The notes beneath the pieces were generated by a model. It was not told where the DNA came from. It did not search any database and saw nothing but the letters and a program-made list of their open reading frames with translations. Below, piece after piece: positions 10,701 through 22,311 of a DNA stretch of 64,000 nucleotides; within the stretch, counting starts at the first letter, position 1, and the number at the start of each line of letters is the position of its first letter. The DNA comes from Tetradesmus obliquus (taxonomy: Eukaryota; Chlorophyta; Chlorophyceae; Sphaeropleales; Scenedesmaceae): assembly GCA_030272155.1 (NCBI GenBank), contig CP126203.1:1674001-1738000 (forward strand), read 5' to 3'. Position numbers and translations under genes: made by a program.

Positions 10701-13700
10701 TCAACGCCTGTGCGGATCCCTCCAGCCACCATCAGGCAGATGCTGATGTTGCCGGTTTGTGCAGCCACAGCAGCAGGCACAGACTTCAGGAAAGCCTCGC
10801 AAACATAGTTGCCGAGGTTTGTCTCGTTGCTGCGCGAGATTTGAGCGGATCCTTCCAGGGGCACTAGCGTCTTGCCTGCACAACCGCAGCAGCATCGGCG
10901 GCAGCAGCAGTGTGTAAGGTATGCGTGGAACCTTCAAGAGCCACGGGGGCCTTGCCGGGACAGCAGCAGCAGCAGCAGTGGGCAATCAGCAGCCACAGTG
11001 AGACCAGCCCAAACAGGTAGAGCTGCACAGCTGTGAAACATGGTCAACACATTGCTTGAATGCGTGCTGGCGACTGCCCCATATTGTGCTGGCACCCTTG
11101 CATCAATGTCAACACGACACCACCAAACAGGCTGTTACTATGTTATTTTCTGGCGATTACACGTTCCAAGTGACAACACAACCCACCTGCAACAGTGGTC
11201 TTCAGTGCCTCAACCGGCCCTTCGTACTGCTTCAGCAGCTGCAGTATGGCTGGGTCCTGCTGCACATTCCTGCTGCTGTTGGCACCGCCCAGCAGCAGCG
11301 GCTGCAGGCCAGGAATTAGCTGCCTGCTGTCAAGGTTGACTTTCAGCAGGCCTAGGTACCTGCGGTTACATACAACAAATGAAAGATGTCATGCAGCGAA
11401 CGGCAATTATGCAGCAAGCGTCAGAAGCCGCAGACCCAGCAACGTCGCAGAGGGTTGAAACACTGCAGGATGTTGTGGGAAATGTTGAAAGCTGCCACAG
11501 TTGTAAGCAGCCAGCTCTTGGCACCGCCCAGCAGCAGCGGCTGCAGGCCAGGCAGCAGCTGCCTGCTGTCGAGGTTGACTTTCAACAGGCCCATGTACCT
11601 ACAGATAAACGTGCCAATTGTTTGAAGCAGATATGTTAGGCGTCACAGCAAAGTCGGGCAGAGTGCAGTCAGTGTAGCATCATGCAGCATGGACTGAAAG
11701 ATGCAATGTAGCACATGCTGACAGCCGCCAAAGAGGATATGACCAGCATGCACAGCAGTGCAAGTTCCCGTGCAAACAGCGCACATGCAGTAGCGAAATG
11801 ACACGCTTGCTTGATGCGGTAAACGACTCAAAGCCTGCAGAACTGACGTCCAACCTACTTGCTGGAGTAGTAAGCTTGTACGATTGGCACATTGCCCACC
11901 CAAGTGGGGTAGGGGCCCACCGGCTTGTCACATGCTGCCATGCTGGTGCAGTTGGCGGCTGTGGTGATATGTATAACAGCAAGCACAGCAGCAGCAGCAG
12001 CAGCAGCAGCATGAAGTCAAATGTGTTGTCTGTCCTACAAAAGCAGTCAACTTGCCAGCCGTGCATGAGCCATTTCTCATGCATGTGACGTGTGTGACTG
12101 CAGCTGCTGAGGCCGGTTCATGCACAGTGCTGCAGTTGGTGTGGCACAAGTATCGACTTTTGGACTCAACCATCAAAATTTGCGTGCTGGCAGAGACACT
12201 TGAAATGCTCGCAAGTGTGCAGCAGATTTTGTGGCCGCACTCACGTGTTGCGCCAGGCTTGCCCGTCACTAGCGGCCCTGCTGTGGTGGGGCTGTGCATA
12301 ATGTGCAGTATATGACATCCCATAAACCGCGCTGCATGCATCTATCACTCACGTGTTGCGCCAGGCTTGCGCGTGACCAGCGGCCCTGCTGTTGTGGGGC
12401 TGTACAAAAAGGTGTGGCTGTGGCCGCCAATGATGACATCCAGCCCTGGCACAGCCTTTGCTACCTCCTGGTCCGACTCATAACCTGCGGGAAAGGTAAC
12501 ATAACAGCATAACTGCTGAGTTGGTTGGGCAACATACGGAAACGTGTGGCTGTGGCCGCCAATGATGACATCCAGGCCTGGCACGGCCTTTGCTACCTCC
12601 TGGTCCGACTCATAACTCGCACGCAAGAATCTGCTTTGAAACTTCAGTCTGTGGTGGCACAGATTCAAGATGTCAATGCGTGTTGTCTGCAACAACATCC
12701 TGTGTTTTGCCGGTGCTGCAACAAGCATGGAGCTTGTCACAAGCCTGCATGCGACAGCTCGATCAGAGTTCATGTTTGCCGCATTGTGCTTTGAGCTCTG
12801 CCAGGCAGCTCTTCACAGCAGCTATCAAAGATGCCAGTGGTGTGTTATATAACAACGATGTAACATATTGCTGTGCACCTGCATGTGATAGTCCGATGAC
12901 GTAGTCCAGGTTTCGGTGCTTTGCTTTCAGCTCAGCCAGGCAGCTCTTCACAGCAGCAGCCTCTGCCAGGAACTTCAGCTTGCCCACTGAAGGGGCTGTG
13001 GCTGCAGTGCTGGCAGTTGACCAGCCCAGCACGCCAACCTGCATGAGCGAAATGCCACAAAGGACAAGCTGGCTATTGAATGTCATTTTGTAAGCTGCGG
13101 TGGCTGCGGTGCTGGCGGTTGACCAGCCCAGCACGCCAACCTGCACAAGAAAAACGATACATAGGACAGGCAGGTAGTTGTTCAATTACGTTTTACTGTG
13201 AAAGTTGTGATGGCTGCAGTGCTGGCAGTTGACCAGCCCAGCACACCAACCTGTGAAAGGTAAGTGACATACATGACAAGCTGCTTAGTGTTTTGACATG
13301 GTGTTTTGTTGTTTGTCTTGGTGTTTTATTAACTTCAGCTGGCCCACTGAGGGCGCTGTGGCTGCGGTGCTGGCAGTTGACCAGCCCAGCATGCCAACCT
13401 GCAGCCAGCACAGCAGCAAACTCGTCGTGATAATAGTAAAGCAAATTTGGTTGAAAAAACAAGCTGGTTAGAGTGCCCGTATGTTTGCCAACTGAGGGTG
13501 CTGTTGCTGCGGTGCTGGCCGTTGACCAGCCCTGCACGCTAACCTGTAAAAGGTAAGTGACACACATGACACAGTGGTCAGTGTTGTGACACGTTGTTTT
13601 TATGTTATCGTGGGGTTGTGTTACAACTTCAGCTTGCCCACTGAGGGGGCTGTGGCTGCAGTGCTGGCAGTCGACCAGCCCAGCACGCCAACCTATAGCC

Positions 13701-14856
13701 AGCAAAGCAGCAAAACTGTCCTTTTTAATGATAGAAAGGAATAAGAATCTGGTTCAAAGAGGACAAGCTGGTTAGAGTGGTGGTATGTTTGCCCACTGAG
13801 GGCGCTGTGGCGGCAGTGCTGGCAGTCGACCAGCCCAGCACACCAACTTGTAATAGGTAAGTGACATACATGACAAGCTGGTTGGTGTTTTGACATGGTG
13901 TTTTGTTGTTTATCTTGGTGTTTTTGGAACTTCAGCTTGCCCACTGAAGGGGCTGTGGCGGCAGTGCTGGCAGTCGACCAGCCCAGCATGCCAACCTGCA
14001 CACGCAAAGTGACACATATAACAAGGTGGTCAGTGTTTTGACATGGTGTTTTGTTGTTTACTATGGTGTTTTGTTGTAACTTCAGCTTGCCCACTGAGGG
14101 CGCTGTCGCTGCGGTGCTGGCGGTTGACCAGCCCAACACGCCAACCTGTGAAAGGTAAGTGACATACATGACAAGCTGGTTGGTGATGTGAAATGGTGTT
14201 TTGTTGTTGTCATGGTGGTTTGTTATAACTTCAGCTTGCCCACTGAAGGGGCTGTGGCTGCGGTGCTGGCAGTTGACCAGCCCAGCACGCCAACCTGCAA
14301 TGAACAACGCAAGACAGCAGGATACATACCCATGGTTGCTGTGGCGCCAGGTGCGGTGGTTGCAGTGCTCGCGGTTAACCAGCCGAGCATGCCGACCTGC
14401 AACTGAACAGAGCCAGAAGGCGCGCTACACACACATTGTGAGTGAGGTGTCAGGGCGCCGAGGCCGCAGTGCTGGCGGTTGACCACCCTAGCACGCCAAC
14501 CTGCAGCAACACAGACAAAGAGCCTTGCTACTATAGCCATACCGTTCTTTTGGATGTTGTATAGCAACAGCGGAAGTGACCAGTACCGTCCCATTGGTGC
14601 GGATGTGCAATGGGCAGTCATGTTGAGAGCAAGGCCAGCTCCTCAGTTCTGGATTCAAAACACACGCCCGCACTGGGTGCTGAGGTGTGATACAGCAGCT
14701 GCTGTGTTGAAGTTACATGATGATGTTCACCTTGTATGTTTTGTGCTTAGCTTTGAAGCTCAGCACAGTCCACTTCTGCAGCAGCCCCTGCAGCAGCGGC
14801 TCCGCTGAGGCGTCAATGTTGCAGGCACCAAGCACGGGGATGGGCCTGCAGCCAGC

Positions 14857-14894
<38 letters not shown>

Positions 14895-15399
14895 TGTTGC
14901 TGCTGCAGCTGGTGAGGTTGCGTAGGTAAGAGGCCAGAGCCGGCAAGCCATAATCAAACTCATGGTTGCCGAGCACCTGCACACAGCGGTCGTATGATGT
15001 TGTTGAAGACATGCGTTGCTACATGCTAGGCAAATGACGTTGCTGGGCCAGCTGTTGCTGTTGTGCACAACAAAGGAACATGTGCATGTGCTGCCGGCAC
15101 TTCTACACTAGCTGGCCGCCACTGGATCATGATGCTATTGCATGAAGCCGTTCGCTGCTGCAGCAGCAGCATCACCACCAGCAACAGCGCCTCACCATTG
15201 CATCCTGCCCCACAGCCTTCTGCACATACGGCGTCACTGCCCCCTTGTACGTCACATCCCAAAGACTGCCAGTGAACTCATCACCTGCAGGCGGCGACAG
15301 CAGCAGCAGCAGCAGCAGCAGCATTTAGGTTGTGTCCCACGGGCAGCACATTCCCTGCATCAGCATCCCACAGGTTGCCAGTGTACTGAACCCCTGCGC

Positions 15400-15438
<39 letters not shown>

Positions 15439-15686
15439 CCACCACCAGCACCAGCAGTGTGCGAAGTTGCTGCCAATTGAGAGCCCATCTGCTGACCGTC
15501 GCTGCTGCTGCTGCTGCTGCTGCTGCAGCAGCTGCACAGACTGCCTCAACTGCTGCTTCCAGCCCTCCTGTATGCCACAGCAGCCCCGCCCTGCCTGGTC
15601 CCTGCTGTACATCTGGGTGTAGGCCCAAATGCTGCCCATGCTCGGGGTTGCAACACACTGCTGCGTCATAGCACTGACAGGGAACG

Positions 15687-15719
<33 letters not shown>

Positions 15720-16687
15720 GATGCCGGCCCCCGCCTGCATCCAGAAACCAGAAGGCTGCTCCCTCCCTGGCTGCCTGCAGCCACTGCCCCATCTGTTGCT
15801 GCTATTGCTATTGCTGCTACTCCTGCTGCTGCTGCTGCTGCTGCTGCGATGCTGTCACATGGTGTGCCCACCTGCGTCCAGGAACCAGAAGGCTGCTCCC
15901 TCCCTGGCTGCCTGCAGCCGCAGCGCCTTGATTTCAGAGGAGATGCGCGGCCAGCCGCCCACGCACTGCCCTAAGGCCTTTGTTTCTGCAGCCAGGGGCA
16001 GATGTTTTAGGCATTGAGCGTCATTTGGTGTGGATCAAGTGCTGTGAGCGAGGCCAAGTCGAGGGCCCTGCCCTAGCCCTTGCTTCTATTGTGGGACTTG
16101 GGCTGGGGGCCAGCCTGCTGCTGAAGGTACTAGTCCTGCAGCTGTTTCCGATGCTACTGCTCCACTGGTGCTGCAGCTGCCTCAGATGCTGCTGCTGCTC
16201 CTCCTCCTGCTGCTGCTGCTGCTGCTGCTGTTTCGTATGCAGCTACCCTCTATGCCGCTGGTGCTGCTGCTGCTGATGCATTCCCTTTTGCTTCTGCTGG
16301 TGACGCTTCTGCTGGGCTCATGTGGCTGCTAGCATGGGTTGGCAGTCAGTGGCCCCTCCTTCTGCACCCATTTGAGGGGGCTGCTGCTAGTGCTGTACAG
16401 TTGCCGCTCAATATACTTGCTACTTGCTCTGCTTGTGCTGGTGCTGCGCATGCTGCTGCTTCATTGCCGCTGTTGCTTGCAGAAGCTGATGCTGCTTTTA
16501 CAGCCTGCTTCTGCTCCTGCTTCAATCGGCGCTACTCATGCTGCTGCTGGTGCTCAGGCAAGGGCTCACTTGGCTGGCATGGGATGGCAGTCAGCGGCTC
16601 AAAATGTCACTGCCCTCATGGTGCTGCAGCTGCTTTTACAGCTGCCACTACTACTGCTGTACATGCAGCTACCCCTGGTGCCGCTGG

Positions 16688-16772
<85 letters not shown>

Positions 16773-17007
16773 TCTGGTGCTCAGGCAAGGGCTCACTTGG
16801 CTGGCATGGGATGGCAGTCAGCGGCTCCTCCTCCTCCAGCCGATTATGTACATCGTTCACAAACGCTATGTACGCCGTGTGATGCCTTTTGGCTGGCTGT
16901 ATGGCGGCAGCTGTAGCTAGTCGCGGGGCACAGCTGCTGCAGCAGATCAGCACCAGCAGTGCTGCAAGGCAACTTTGGAGAGCCATGTAACGGCCAGAAA
17001 AATTCAT
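7704..17007 (-). CDS. Secreted 5'-nucleotidase (UshA/NT5E-type metallophosphoesterase)
   Basis: Hydrolyses nucleoside monophosphates (family knowledge), probably at the cell surface for phosphate scavenging (inference). Thirteen exons on the minus strand: 16797-17007, 15872-15985, 15196-15284, 14731-14976, 12879-13038, 12353-12484, 11859-11934, 11187-11359, 10700-10875, 10366-10512, 9486-9617, 8000-8101 and 7704-7772. They sum to 1827 nt (608 aa) with all phases consistent. Residues 1-35 are a signal peptide (MALQSCLAALLVLICCSS core). Dinuclear metal motifs are present in order: NDVHNR (about 51-56), LDAGDEFTGS, LGNHEFDYG (about 139), GLSHAG and GGHSHTF (about 293). The C-terminal nucleotide-binding domain follows, with ETNLGNYVCEAF, GGIRTGVE, LPYANAVAIFTISG and GGDGYSFPGA. 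It ends in a Cys-containing tail (FPTFPGCP) with no obvious membrane anchor. The introns carry at least 20 copies of exon edges. Confidence 0.93.
8142..8463 (-). repeat. Three acceptor-side copies of nucleotidase exon 12, period about 121 bp
   Basis: The real exon has its acceptor edge at 8101. Near-identical copies have theirs at 8222, 8344 and 8463 (spacing 121, 122, 119), all upstream in intron 11. Each repeats GGDGYSFPGAQVLLPAG and about 80 nt of coding sequence, then intron DNA with a fresh acceptor. At least two copies remain open in the correct frame. Confidence 0.9.
8659..8711. repeat. Nested inverted repeat (possible hairpin) in nucleotidase intron 11
   Basis: Outer arms GCCTGATAAG (8659-8668) and CTTATCAGGC (8702-8711) are exact reverse complements. 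Inner arms AACTGATA (8680-8687) and TATCAGTT (8694-8701) are too. The surrounding 400 bp is free of CAG repeats and different in character from the neighbouring introns. Confidence 0.6.
9940..10170 (-). repeat. Donor-side copies of nucleotidase exon 10
   Basis: Two copies repeat the GGRFLQ coding end of exon 10 (real donor at 10366): one near 9962-9985 with a GTATGC donor and a longer one near 10100-10170 that also keeps the preceding coding sequence. Both lie in the downstream intron, in the same orientation. Confidence 0.75.
11500..11597 (-). repeat. Acceptor-side copy of nucleotidase exon 8
   Basis: About 95 nt of exon 8 start (YMGLLKVNLDSRQLLPGLQP), preceded by TAG as acceptor, is repeated about 240 bp upstream of the full exon (11187-11359). 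The full exon reads YLGLLKVNLDSRQLIPGLQP. The copy stops being colinear after the GGA coding stretch. Confidence 0.8.
12545..12615 (-). repeat. Acceptor-side copy of nucleotidase exon 6 (GGHSHTF exon)
   Basis: It repeats YESDQEVAKAVPGLDVIIGG and HSHTF, upstream of the real exon (12353-12484). A donor-side copy (PTTAGPLVT and donor GTGAGT) also lies at about 12243-12300, downstream of the real exon. The exon with the active-site His residues is therefore flanked on both sides by copies of its own edges. Confidence 0.78.
13090..14505 (-). repeat. Eleven-copy array of the acceptor edge of nucleotidase exon 5
   Basis: The real exon edge is at 13038. Copies of the same edge occur at about 13140, 13250, 13398, 13543, 13692, 13848, 13995, 14145, 14293, 14396 and 14500. 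Each carries the CAG or similar acceptor followed by VGVLGWSTASTAATAPSVGK coding sequence. Spacing is 102-156 bp, most often about 147-150. The two most upstream copies are the most diverged. Confidence 0.92.
15340..15400 (-). repeat. Diverged acceptor-side copy of nucleotidase exon 3
   Basis: It reads GVQYTGNLWDADAGNV beside GDEFTGSLWDVTYKG in the real exon (15196-15284). A second, weaker relative containing SIWAYTQMYSRDQ lies near 15560-15640. Both are in the upstream intron. Confidence 0.6.
16330..16600 (-). repeat. Donor-side copies of nucleotidase exon 1
   Basis: The coding end PLTAIPCQP and its GTGAGC donor (real donor at 16797) are repeated near 16565-16600, with a weaker copy near 16330-16375. 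Intron DNA between them is rich in CTG triplets on the plus strand. Confidence 0.75.
16688..16770. repeat. (CTG)n/(CAG)n microsatellite, about 27 units
   Basis: An uninterrupted triplet run that begins 26 bp inside nucleotidase intron 1. On the gene's sense strand it reads CAG. Confidence 0.95.
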
Positions 17008-17932
17008 TTTTATCTTTGTTTCAATGAAAGTAAATGATACAATCGAAGCTGCTGCAGCAGAACACTGCGGGGGTCCCCGAAGCAAACGACAGTCGCAACT
17101 GAGCTAGGGAGGCAGGAGAGCCCCATTTATTGACCAGAGCCTGCTGCAGGCCGCGTTTCTCAAGACAGAACCAAACAGCTATTACACTTGTCACACGCAT
17201 CGCTCATGTACCCGGAGTGACAGGTAATCAAATCGCTGTGTTACTTCTGCGGCTCACACTTCGCGATTCGCCTGCAGAGCTTGACGTGACAAAGCAAAAA
17301 AACCAGACAAAATAAATATTAATGGCTGTAGCATGGTTTCAGCTCAACCTTCCCTCGAGTACAGAAGCGGTTGTACAGGATTGAACACTGTGATCGCCTG
17401 AGACAAGGCTCCGAACTCAGTTGCACATTCACGCGTTCAAACTAAAATTTAGTGACTGTCACAACAGTGTTAAAGTGTTCACCCGTGTGTCAGACTCCAG
17501 TCATGCGGGTGGAAGGTCGCCCGAAGGGTGTGCAGTGACCTTCAGCTGCCCCATGGGTGCCGACCAACCCACTTATAACAGACTGTCCGCGTTTCATTTA
17601 ACCGGGAATGCTCTCTGGAGTGCTGATGCAATTGTGCTGCGTCCACATTTAATATATCCGGACGAACATATCCCACGCTCTGCTTACCCTTCAGGCACGC
17701 GGCAACCCCAAGTCAACCCTTGGCGCCTGTTTGCTGTAACCTTCAGCCAACTGCTATATATAAGTGTTTGCGTTCGTCAGCGTTGCGACGCGCACCCCAC
17801 CTGATTAGCACATCACGCAGCTCTGTGCTGCTTGGGGGACACAAACCGGGCGTGCAGGCTGACTGAAGCGCCCTGGAGACCACGAACCTGCTCGACGCTT
17901 TAACTCATCTGTATAAGCAGTGATCAGCAGCT
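17008..17932. other. Divergent promoter region (nucleotidase and LysM protease)
   Basis: This 925-bp stretch between two starts pointing outward has few CAG repeats and a lower GC feel than the genes. It contains one clear TATA-like element toward the protease side. I see no other feature in it. Confidence 0.6.
17755..17764 (+). promoter_or_regulatory. TATA-box-like element upstream of the LysM protease gene
   Basis: TATATATAAG lies 169 bp before the ATG at 17933. The distance allows a 5' UTR of roughly 140 nt. Confidence 0.5.
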
Positions 17933-20821
17933 ATGAGGGTGATGCGAGGCGCGGTGCTGCTTCTGCTGTTCTGCACCGGGCAGCTTGTGGCTGGTGAGCG
18001 CCCTCCTCGTGCAACACGATTTTCCCGTGGTTGTTTGAATTCAAAAAGGTAAACTTATTATCAAGCAATAGATTGTGGCGTATGAAAGCGTTGCTGGGGC
18101 ACGCCAGGGCGTGGAGTTTGCACTGCTGTGCGCAGCAGTTGCAACTGCTCCAGTGAAGGCGGCAACTGCTCTGCCTGCCATGATACGCACAGATTGCTAC
18201 TGCACATGCATCCTAGGATAACGAAGTCACTGCAGCTGATGTTTCTGCAAGGCTTGATGTCATGGTCGCAAGCAGCCAGCCGCTAATGTGACACTTGCTG
18301 AGCTGTTCAATCACTTGCCACACAAGCATGCCTTGCTCGTGACAAAGTGCTGCACAGCATTGCCTGCTGCACTACAGCCTGCCATATACAGATTAGCACG
18401 CTGCACATACATACATACATACATGCATGCGTTTGTCAGGCCCTGGACCAACCCTGCCTGCGCTTTGCTGCTGCTGCTGCTGCTGCTGCCCCGTTGTGCT
18501 GATGACAAGCACAGGCCAGGGGTTGGCACGTGTCCGCTCCTTGGGAGCCAGTCAAGCTGAGTCACAGAGGCTGGCGAGCCAGTGAGTTCCTGCTGCTGCT
18601 GCTGCTGCTGATGCTGATGCTGCTGCTGCTGCTTGTGTCAGCTGAGCCAACAAACCATCTTTAATTCATTGCCTTGCCATGCTGATTCAGAGAACCTGAG
18701 ACAGGAATCTTGATCACCTGCGCCTGCAGATTGTGTGCATTTGTGTGTTTTTGCTGTGACAGCCAGCAGCACTGCATCCATTGTAGCTAGCCATTGCAGA
18801 GCTGCAGATCCTGTGCAGGTGTTTGGTGTGCTGTGGCAGCCAGGAGCACCACATGCACAGTAGCTGCCATTGCAGGCACTGACGTGCTGCTGCTGCTGCT
18901 GCTGCTGCTGCTGCAGGTACTTCACTGCCATGTCCAATGCGCGCAACCTGCGCAACAAGTATGCATCCATATCTGACAAGCAGCGCGCGGCGTGTGCAGG
19001 TGAGCGGCAGGGCTGACGCTCTGCTGCGTAGCAGCACCAAGCTTGACACGCGGTTTCAAAAAGCATGCGTGATGCGCAGTGCCATGCGTGGTGATCTCTT
19101 GCTTGGCACTTCCACACCACACATTGTACGAGTCTGAATCATCCTGCCGGATGTGATGCATCCTGTCTGTTGCGCCGCAGCATGTGTGGCGTGCTGTGCG
19201 CCTCTGACAGTGGCATGTGGGCACCAGCTGAACAGCTTCCCACATAACATAGACCAGGACCTGCTTTGACCCACATACTTGCGCATCTCTGTTGCCGCGC
19301 AGGCTTGGGCGCCAAGGCCAGCATGTGTGGGGCGCTGTCTGCCTCTGATAGTGACCTGTGGGCACCAGCTGGATATACACTAATTTGTGTTCAACTTGTT
19401 TTGTTGCAATGCAGGCTCTGGTGCCAAGGCCAGCATGTGTGGCGCACTATCTGCCTCTGATGGTGACGTGTGGGCCATGGCCACCAGTCCTGCTGTGTTT
19501 TCCTGGACAGACCCGGCCACTTTTGGAGGTGGCTCGGGCAGTCTGAAGAACCCCTTTGGGCCTGTCGGTGACCAGGGCAGCTGCTGGACGTGCGTGAGGT
19601 GAGCGCGAGTGTGAGAGCGTGGGGTGCACTGCAGCACTACTTGTCACTACCACGGGCCGTGGCTTTGAGCAGGAAAACACGGACCAGTGTTGCGCACTGG
19701 ACGCAACTTGCTTGGAGCCATTGGGCCTAGCTGGAGAGGATGCCAGGGACAGCTGCTGCGTGATTTGTGGGAAAGTGGGGAGCTTGCAGTCTGAAGAACC
19801 TCTTTGGGCCTGTGGGGGACCAGGGCAGCTGCTGGACGTGTGTGAGGTGTGTGGCAGAGTGCAGTAGTGGCTACAATGCTGCAGCGTGCGGCTGCCTGTG
19901 CGGGGCGCTGCACTCCGCGAATAACTTGTTTGCAGGAGACCCCGCGAGCCCACTTTGTTTGAGCCAGCGGTCGCTGCTGCATTAGGACCACAGGAACCTG
20001 CCGAAACAGCCCTTACTGACGACCCAAACCTGCTGCTCTGCTCAATCTTCAATCGCTTTTGCAGCTTTGCCGTCACTGCGATGGCGGAGGCCGCAGTCGC
20101 GCGCAAACTCAACGTCGCAGGCGGCAGCGTGCGTCTATCTGTACAGGACGTTGCATTCTGCCCGGAAGACCCAAGGGAGCCCCGCTTTTGTTTGAGCCAG
20201 TGGTCGCTGCTGCCGGCGCTTGCAAAGTTTCAAAACGGCGATGTGGTTGCGGAGCGCTGCCTGGGCTACACGGCGGCTAGTGAGGGCAATGACGATGCGG
20301 GCTCCAAGTGCAAGTGAGTGAAGGTTTGACTAGGGTCAAAGTTTGACCAAAGTTTGACTGGCAGCTGCTGCACAAAGATGCTGCGTGTTCCACTTTCAGC
20401 CGCAGCAGTGCTGACCATGCAAAAGCAAGCATGGCATATGTGTTTGTTGCATATCAACACAGAGTTGGTTGGGCCGTGAATTTGTGGTCAAAGCTGGTCA
20501 AAGCTGGTCAAACACAGCTGCTGACTCAGCATGGTCTTGCTGCTTGCAGGTACAAGTGCAAGGACGCTGACCCGCAGGCGGCACAGGGGAAGTTCAGCAT
20601 GCGCATGGTGAGCTCTCAATGAGCATGTGATGCAGCTTGCCACAGTTTGGCTGTATGACTCAGCACTTGCTTACTGACTGTTCAGTGCCTGCTCCTGCTG
20701 GCAGTGGCAGCCAACCCCAAACCAAGCAACAGCAACAGCAACTTCAGTGCAGAGCAGTTTCATTTGCCCCGGCAGTTGCTGATGGCACTGCCAGATACGG
20801 TGTCTCCCTGCTTACCACCAC

Positions 20822-20859
<38 letters not shown>

Positions 20860-22277
20860 AGATCCGCAACTTTGCTCAGATCCAGCGCCACATCCGCATG
20901 TTTGGCGGCGTGGCCACAGGCGTCAGCATCTACTCAGGTGGGGCGGCCTGCAGTGCCTGCTTTAGTTGTTGAGATGTTCAAGTCGCTGTGCCCTTTTGCT
21001 CTTCAAGTGCTGCGCTACCAAGCACGGCGGTGCATCGCACGCGCACCAAATGTGATATGCTACGGTCTGTATACTAAATTGAATTATTAAATTCACATCA
21101 TGCTGCTGCAGACTTCCGCCCCTTCTTTGAGGCCAACCCCACTGGTGTGTATGAGGGCAAGGCCTGTGTTGAGGGCAACTCAGCAAAGCTGGAGGAGAAC
21201 CACGCAGTGGTGCTGGTTGGGTATGACAATGTTGAACAGTTCTGGATTGCCCGCAACAGCTGGTGAGCGTCTGGTGGTCTTTTTGAGAAGCCTGGGATGC
21301 ATACGCTTAACTGTGCATGCATGTGCCACATGTGTCACAGCAGGCAGTGTTTGTACTGCTGTACTGCAGCATGCCTTCTTGTACTGCAGCATGCCTTCTT
21401 GTACTGCTGTACTGCAGCATGCCTTCTTGTACTGCTGTACTGCAGCATGCCTTTTTGTACTGTTGTACTGCAGCATGCCTTTTTGTACTGCTGTACTGCA
21501 GCATGCCTTTTTGTACTGCTGTGCTGCAGCATGCCAGGCGTCACGGCTGGTACCTGCTCAAGCAGTTTTGACCATTCTATGCTAGCCAGGTCTGCAACTG
21601 TTGCAGCATTGTGTTTATCTCAAGCTGCCCTGCCTCAAAGCACTAACAATGTCTCTCCATGCTTCTGCAGGGGTCCCGGCTTTGCCGACAAAGGATACTT
21701 CCGCATCAAGTACGGCGTGTGCGGCGTCGCGAATGTCGGCGAGATGTACGGGCTCGTGTGGACTCCCAACACGCAAAAGCAAATTCCAGTGGCTCTTACA
21801 CCCGACCCCGACACGAAGGGCTGTTACGTCTACCGAGCAAAGCCCGGAGACAGTATCGGCATGCTGGCCGATACGTGGGGCGTCGAGCCCGCGGAGCTGT
21901 TATATAACAACACCGAGACCATCAGCGACCTGGAGAAGCCCATCGCTGGCAAGCTGCTGAGCGTCTGCGGCCTCGGTGAGTGGCGATGTTTGCAAAAGTT
22001 CCTGGAATGAAAGTTTCATGATCACGCGCTCCATTTATTGCCGCTGCTGTCTGTCACTTGTGCCGGAAGAAAGCACTGCTAGAATTGCGGCGATTATACA
22101 TCAAGGTTGATTTCAAACCTAAATGTTGTACTCGCCTCGGTCAAACCAGCAGTTTGATTGCACCTTGACCAATGTTTGACCATCTCCGTTTCGCCCCACG
22201 TCAACTCCCTTTGCAGGAAGCAACGTCCTCAAGGCCCCCAGCTGGGCAGGAACAGACGTGCCACAGGATGCCTTGGG

Positions 22278-22311
<34 letters not shown>

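Noticed and set aside
15281-15871. Minus-strand open frame of 196 residues rich in Ala
   Set aside because: It runs through nucleotidase intron 2 and its CAG repeats in a frame different from the exons on either side.
16320-16920. Long plus-strand open frames of about 195 residues
   Set aside because: They are the antisense of nucleotidase exon 1, its donor copies and a (CTG)27 run, giving Leu/Ala/Cys low complexity.
18410-18430. ACAT tetranucleotide run near 18403-18424 as a functional element
   Set aside because: A short simple repeat in an intron with no further signal.
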